51,689 bases of DNA from Castellaniella sp041675725. GTDB lineage: Bacteria > Pseudomonadota > Gammaproteobacteria > Burkholderiales > Burkholderiaceae_B. The position numbers and the translations under genes were made by a program. The stretch is from assembly GCF_041675725.1 (NCBI RefSeq), contig NZ_JBAYTI010000018.1, positions 1-51,689 of the forward strand, in the 5' to 3' direction. The notes beneath the pieces are model-generated. The model searched no databases, was not told where the DNA came from, and saw only the letters and a program-made list of their open reading frames with translations. The first letter of the stretch is position 1. The number at the start of each line of letters is the position of its first letter. Shown piece by piece: positions 50,485 to 51,689 of this stretch.

Positions 50485-51492
50485 CTATTTTTTCCAGTTT
50501 CGCGCAGAGGCCGAGGCCTCGCGCGGTGTATCGATGACCGCGAGCATCGCTTGTCGGCCCCCCTTCTTGTTTGCTCGGAGCACGTCTTCCAATAGCGTGC
50601 GGCAATGATGCCCTCCACCAATCCAACCGGTTTGTGCCAATTGGATGAACTCTGTGTTGTTGAGATACCTTGGGCAGTTTTGATACCCCACAAAGACGCC
50701 ACCTTGCTTGCCTTTGGCCTCAGGCAAAGTTAAAAACGTGTCGAGGTGAACTGCTGACATGGTGATGCCAGGAACGAGACTGCTATCCCCTGCGTTCGGT
50801 CTGACTTGTTCGCAGAATTTAAAGTAACAAGGATCTTCATTGAGCCGGTAGCTCCAAAGAGAGGGCGGCGCAGGCGGCGTGTTCGTAGCCGACTGCTGAA
50901 TGACAGCCTGAAATTCCATCATCCTCCCAAGCTGTTCATGCAGGTTGCTAGAAGGGGGCACAGCGTAGGACCAGCCATCGCTATTCTTTTCCATTCTCTT
51001 GTATTGAAGCAGCAAAAAATTTTCATAGCATATGCTGTAGACGATGAGATCTGTACCCAGAACCGTCTCCAGGTCAGTCTGGTCCGTCACCCAGATGCGC
51101 ACTGAGCGCGCGCGCCCATCAGAAAAGATAACAGACCGGTCTGGTGCCTGCCCAAGCAATGACTCGAACATGGCTCGATCATGCTCTACTAAGCTGCGCT
51201 CGTGAATGGGGACCGCATCGTCCATCAGGTCAACGATTGAGTTGGCCGTATCCGCATCTTCAACGTTGATGGACTTCAATATGGAAGCCCGATCGAGTCC
51301 GCTAATGTCCAGCGTCAGGCCCAGGCCGTCGCGCTGTTCATTCAGGCGTGCAATACGGGTCGAGTGGCCCAGTAATCGATGCTGGGCCTCTCGGGCAGAG
51401 ACGATGGCATCCAAGCGAGCTGCGTCGCCGGGCCTCGCGCTCTTTATTTGCTCTAATAGGCGAACCCAGGCGTTCTGATCCAGACGCTTCAT
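50485..51492 (-). CDS. Hypothetical protein, possible PD-(D/E)XK-like nuclease of an accessory island
   Basis: Product of 335 residues from ATG 51492 (AGGA just upstream). The frame stays open to the window edge, but the extra 63 residues from GTG 51681 look non-coding (FLLHYEIRTVCVVSVSF), so the shorter start is preferred. I do not recognise a named family. The segment GTDLIVYSICYENFLLLQYKRM (about residues 160-181) has an Asp, then a hydrophobic strand ending in Q-Y-K, the layout of a restriction-endonuclease-like core. The conserved-looking end (EDPCYFKFCEQ, LVPGITMSAVHLDTF, CPRYLNNTEFIQLAQTGWIGG) suggests a real protein. The nuclease reading is inference. Confidence 0.6.
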   Translation of the reverse strand: MKRLDQNAWVRLLEQIKSARPGDAARLDAIVSAREAQHRLLGHSTRIARLNEQRDGLGLTLDISGLDRASILKSINVEDADTANSIVDLMDDAVPIHERSLVEHDRAMFESLLGQAPDRSVIFSDGRARSVRIWVTDQTDLETVLGTDLIVYSICYENFLLLQYKRMEKNSDGWSYAVPPSSNLHEQLGRMMEFQAVIQQSATNTPPAPPSLWSYRLNEDPCYFKFCEQVRPNAGDSSLVPGITMSAVHLDTFLTLPEAKGKQGGVFVGYQNCPRYLNNTEFIQLAQTGWIGGGHHCRTLLEDVLRANKKGGRQAMLAVIDTPREASASARNWKK

Positions 51493-51689
51493 CGATCCTG
51501 GGGTGGACACGCGTCCATTCCCATCCTGGATGTTCAGTTGCGACAGTGGAATAGGCTTATCAAACGTTAGGGAACATCTGATCAAGGTGCTTTGAAAACT
51601 GACCGAAACAACACAAACGGTACGAATTTCATAATGCAGAAGAAATGTCCGAAAGTTGGTCAAAATCGGGGCGATTTTCACCCTGGTCA

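Overview
The window is GC-rich, gene-dense bacterial DNA. Gene families, operon style and the wealth of periplasmic-binding-protein transporters fit a Burkholderiales bacterium, most likely an Alcaligenaceae relative (Bordetella/Achromobacter/Castellaniella-like). That placement is inferred from family content only; no rRNA or other marker gene is present. About 46 protein genes are supported. No tRNA, rRNA, CRISPR array or intact insertion sequence was seen.

Layout. 1-2004: 3' part of a TonB-dependent catecholate-type siderophore receptor. 2036-2203: a 55-residue membrane protein. 2302-8866: a TetR-controlled unit with an NMT1/SsuA-type ABC importer (binding protein, permease, ATPase) interleaved with an atypical epimerase-like SDR, a GNAT acetyltransferase and a DapA-type aldolase. 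Two matching operator-like sites overlap the -35 boxes of both transporter promoters. 8898-10806: a divergent ArsR-rhodanese fusion and SLAC1-type anion channel with a perfect 16-bp palindrome between them. 10840-11972: LrgAB-like pair. 12239-17678: TRAP transporter (DctPQM) followed by an FMN L-2-hydroxyacid dehydrogenase and an FAD D-2-hydroxyacid dehydrogenase, which looks like uptake and oxidation of both enantiomers of a 2-hydroxyacid. 17685-21132 (minus strand): atypical SDR, FAH-type hydratase, degenerate Tag-like DNA glycosylase homologue, LysR regulator.

21197-37232 (minus strand, read right to left): a catabolic supercluster. A Tat-exported Liv-type binding protein and LivHMGF import an acid. 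An AMP-forming CoA ligase and a CaiB-type CoA transferase activate it. Three acyl-CoA dehydrogenases, an enoyl-CoA hydratase, two SDRs and a thiolase can complete beta-oxidation-like breakdown. The ligase looks closest to alicyclic/aromatic carboxylate CoA ligases, but no ring-opening hydrolase is seen.

37517-39352: lipoprotein 5'-nucleotidase/metallophosphatase. 39728-48707: a second, independent Liv/CoA cluster (TetR, MaoC-type hydratase, LivHMGF, binding protein, CoA ligase, AcuI-type acryloyl-CoA reductase), suggesting import and CoA-dependent reduction of a short unsaturated or 3-hydroxy acid to the propionyl-CoA level. 48956-49903: aldo/keto reductase behind a 10-bp inverted repeat. 50031-51689: more AT-rich accessory DNA with a truncated HigA-like antitoxin remnant and a hypothetical protein with a possible PD-(D/E)XK-like core, probably the edge of a genomic island.

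The window therefore joins several transport-plus-catabolism modules, each with its own regulator. The best candidates for undescribed biology are the orphan ABC/SDR/GNAT/DapA unit (2302-8866), the rhodanese-ArsR/SLAC1 switch (8898-10806) and the hypothetical protein at the right edge.
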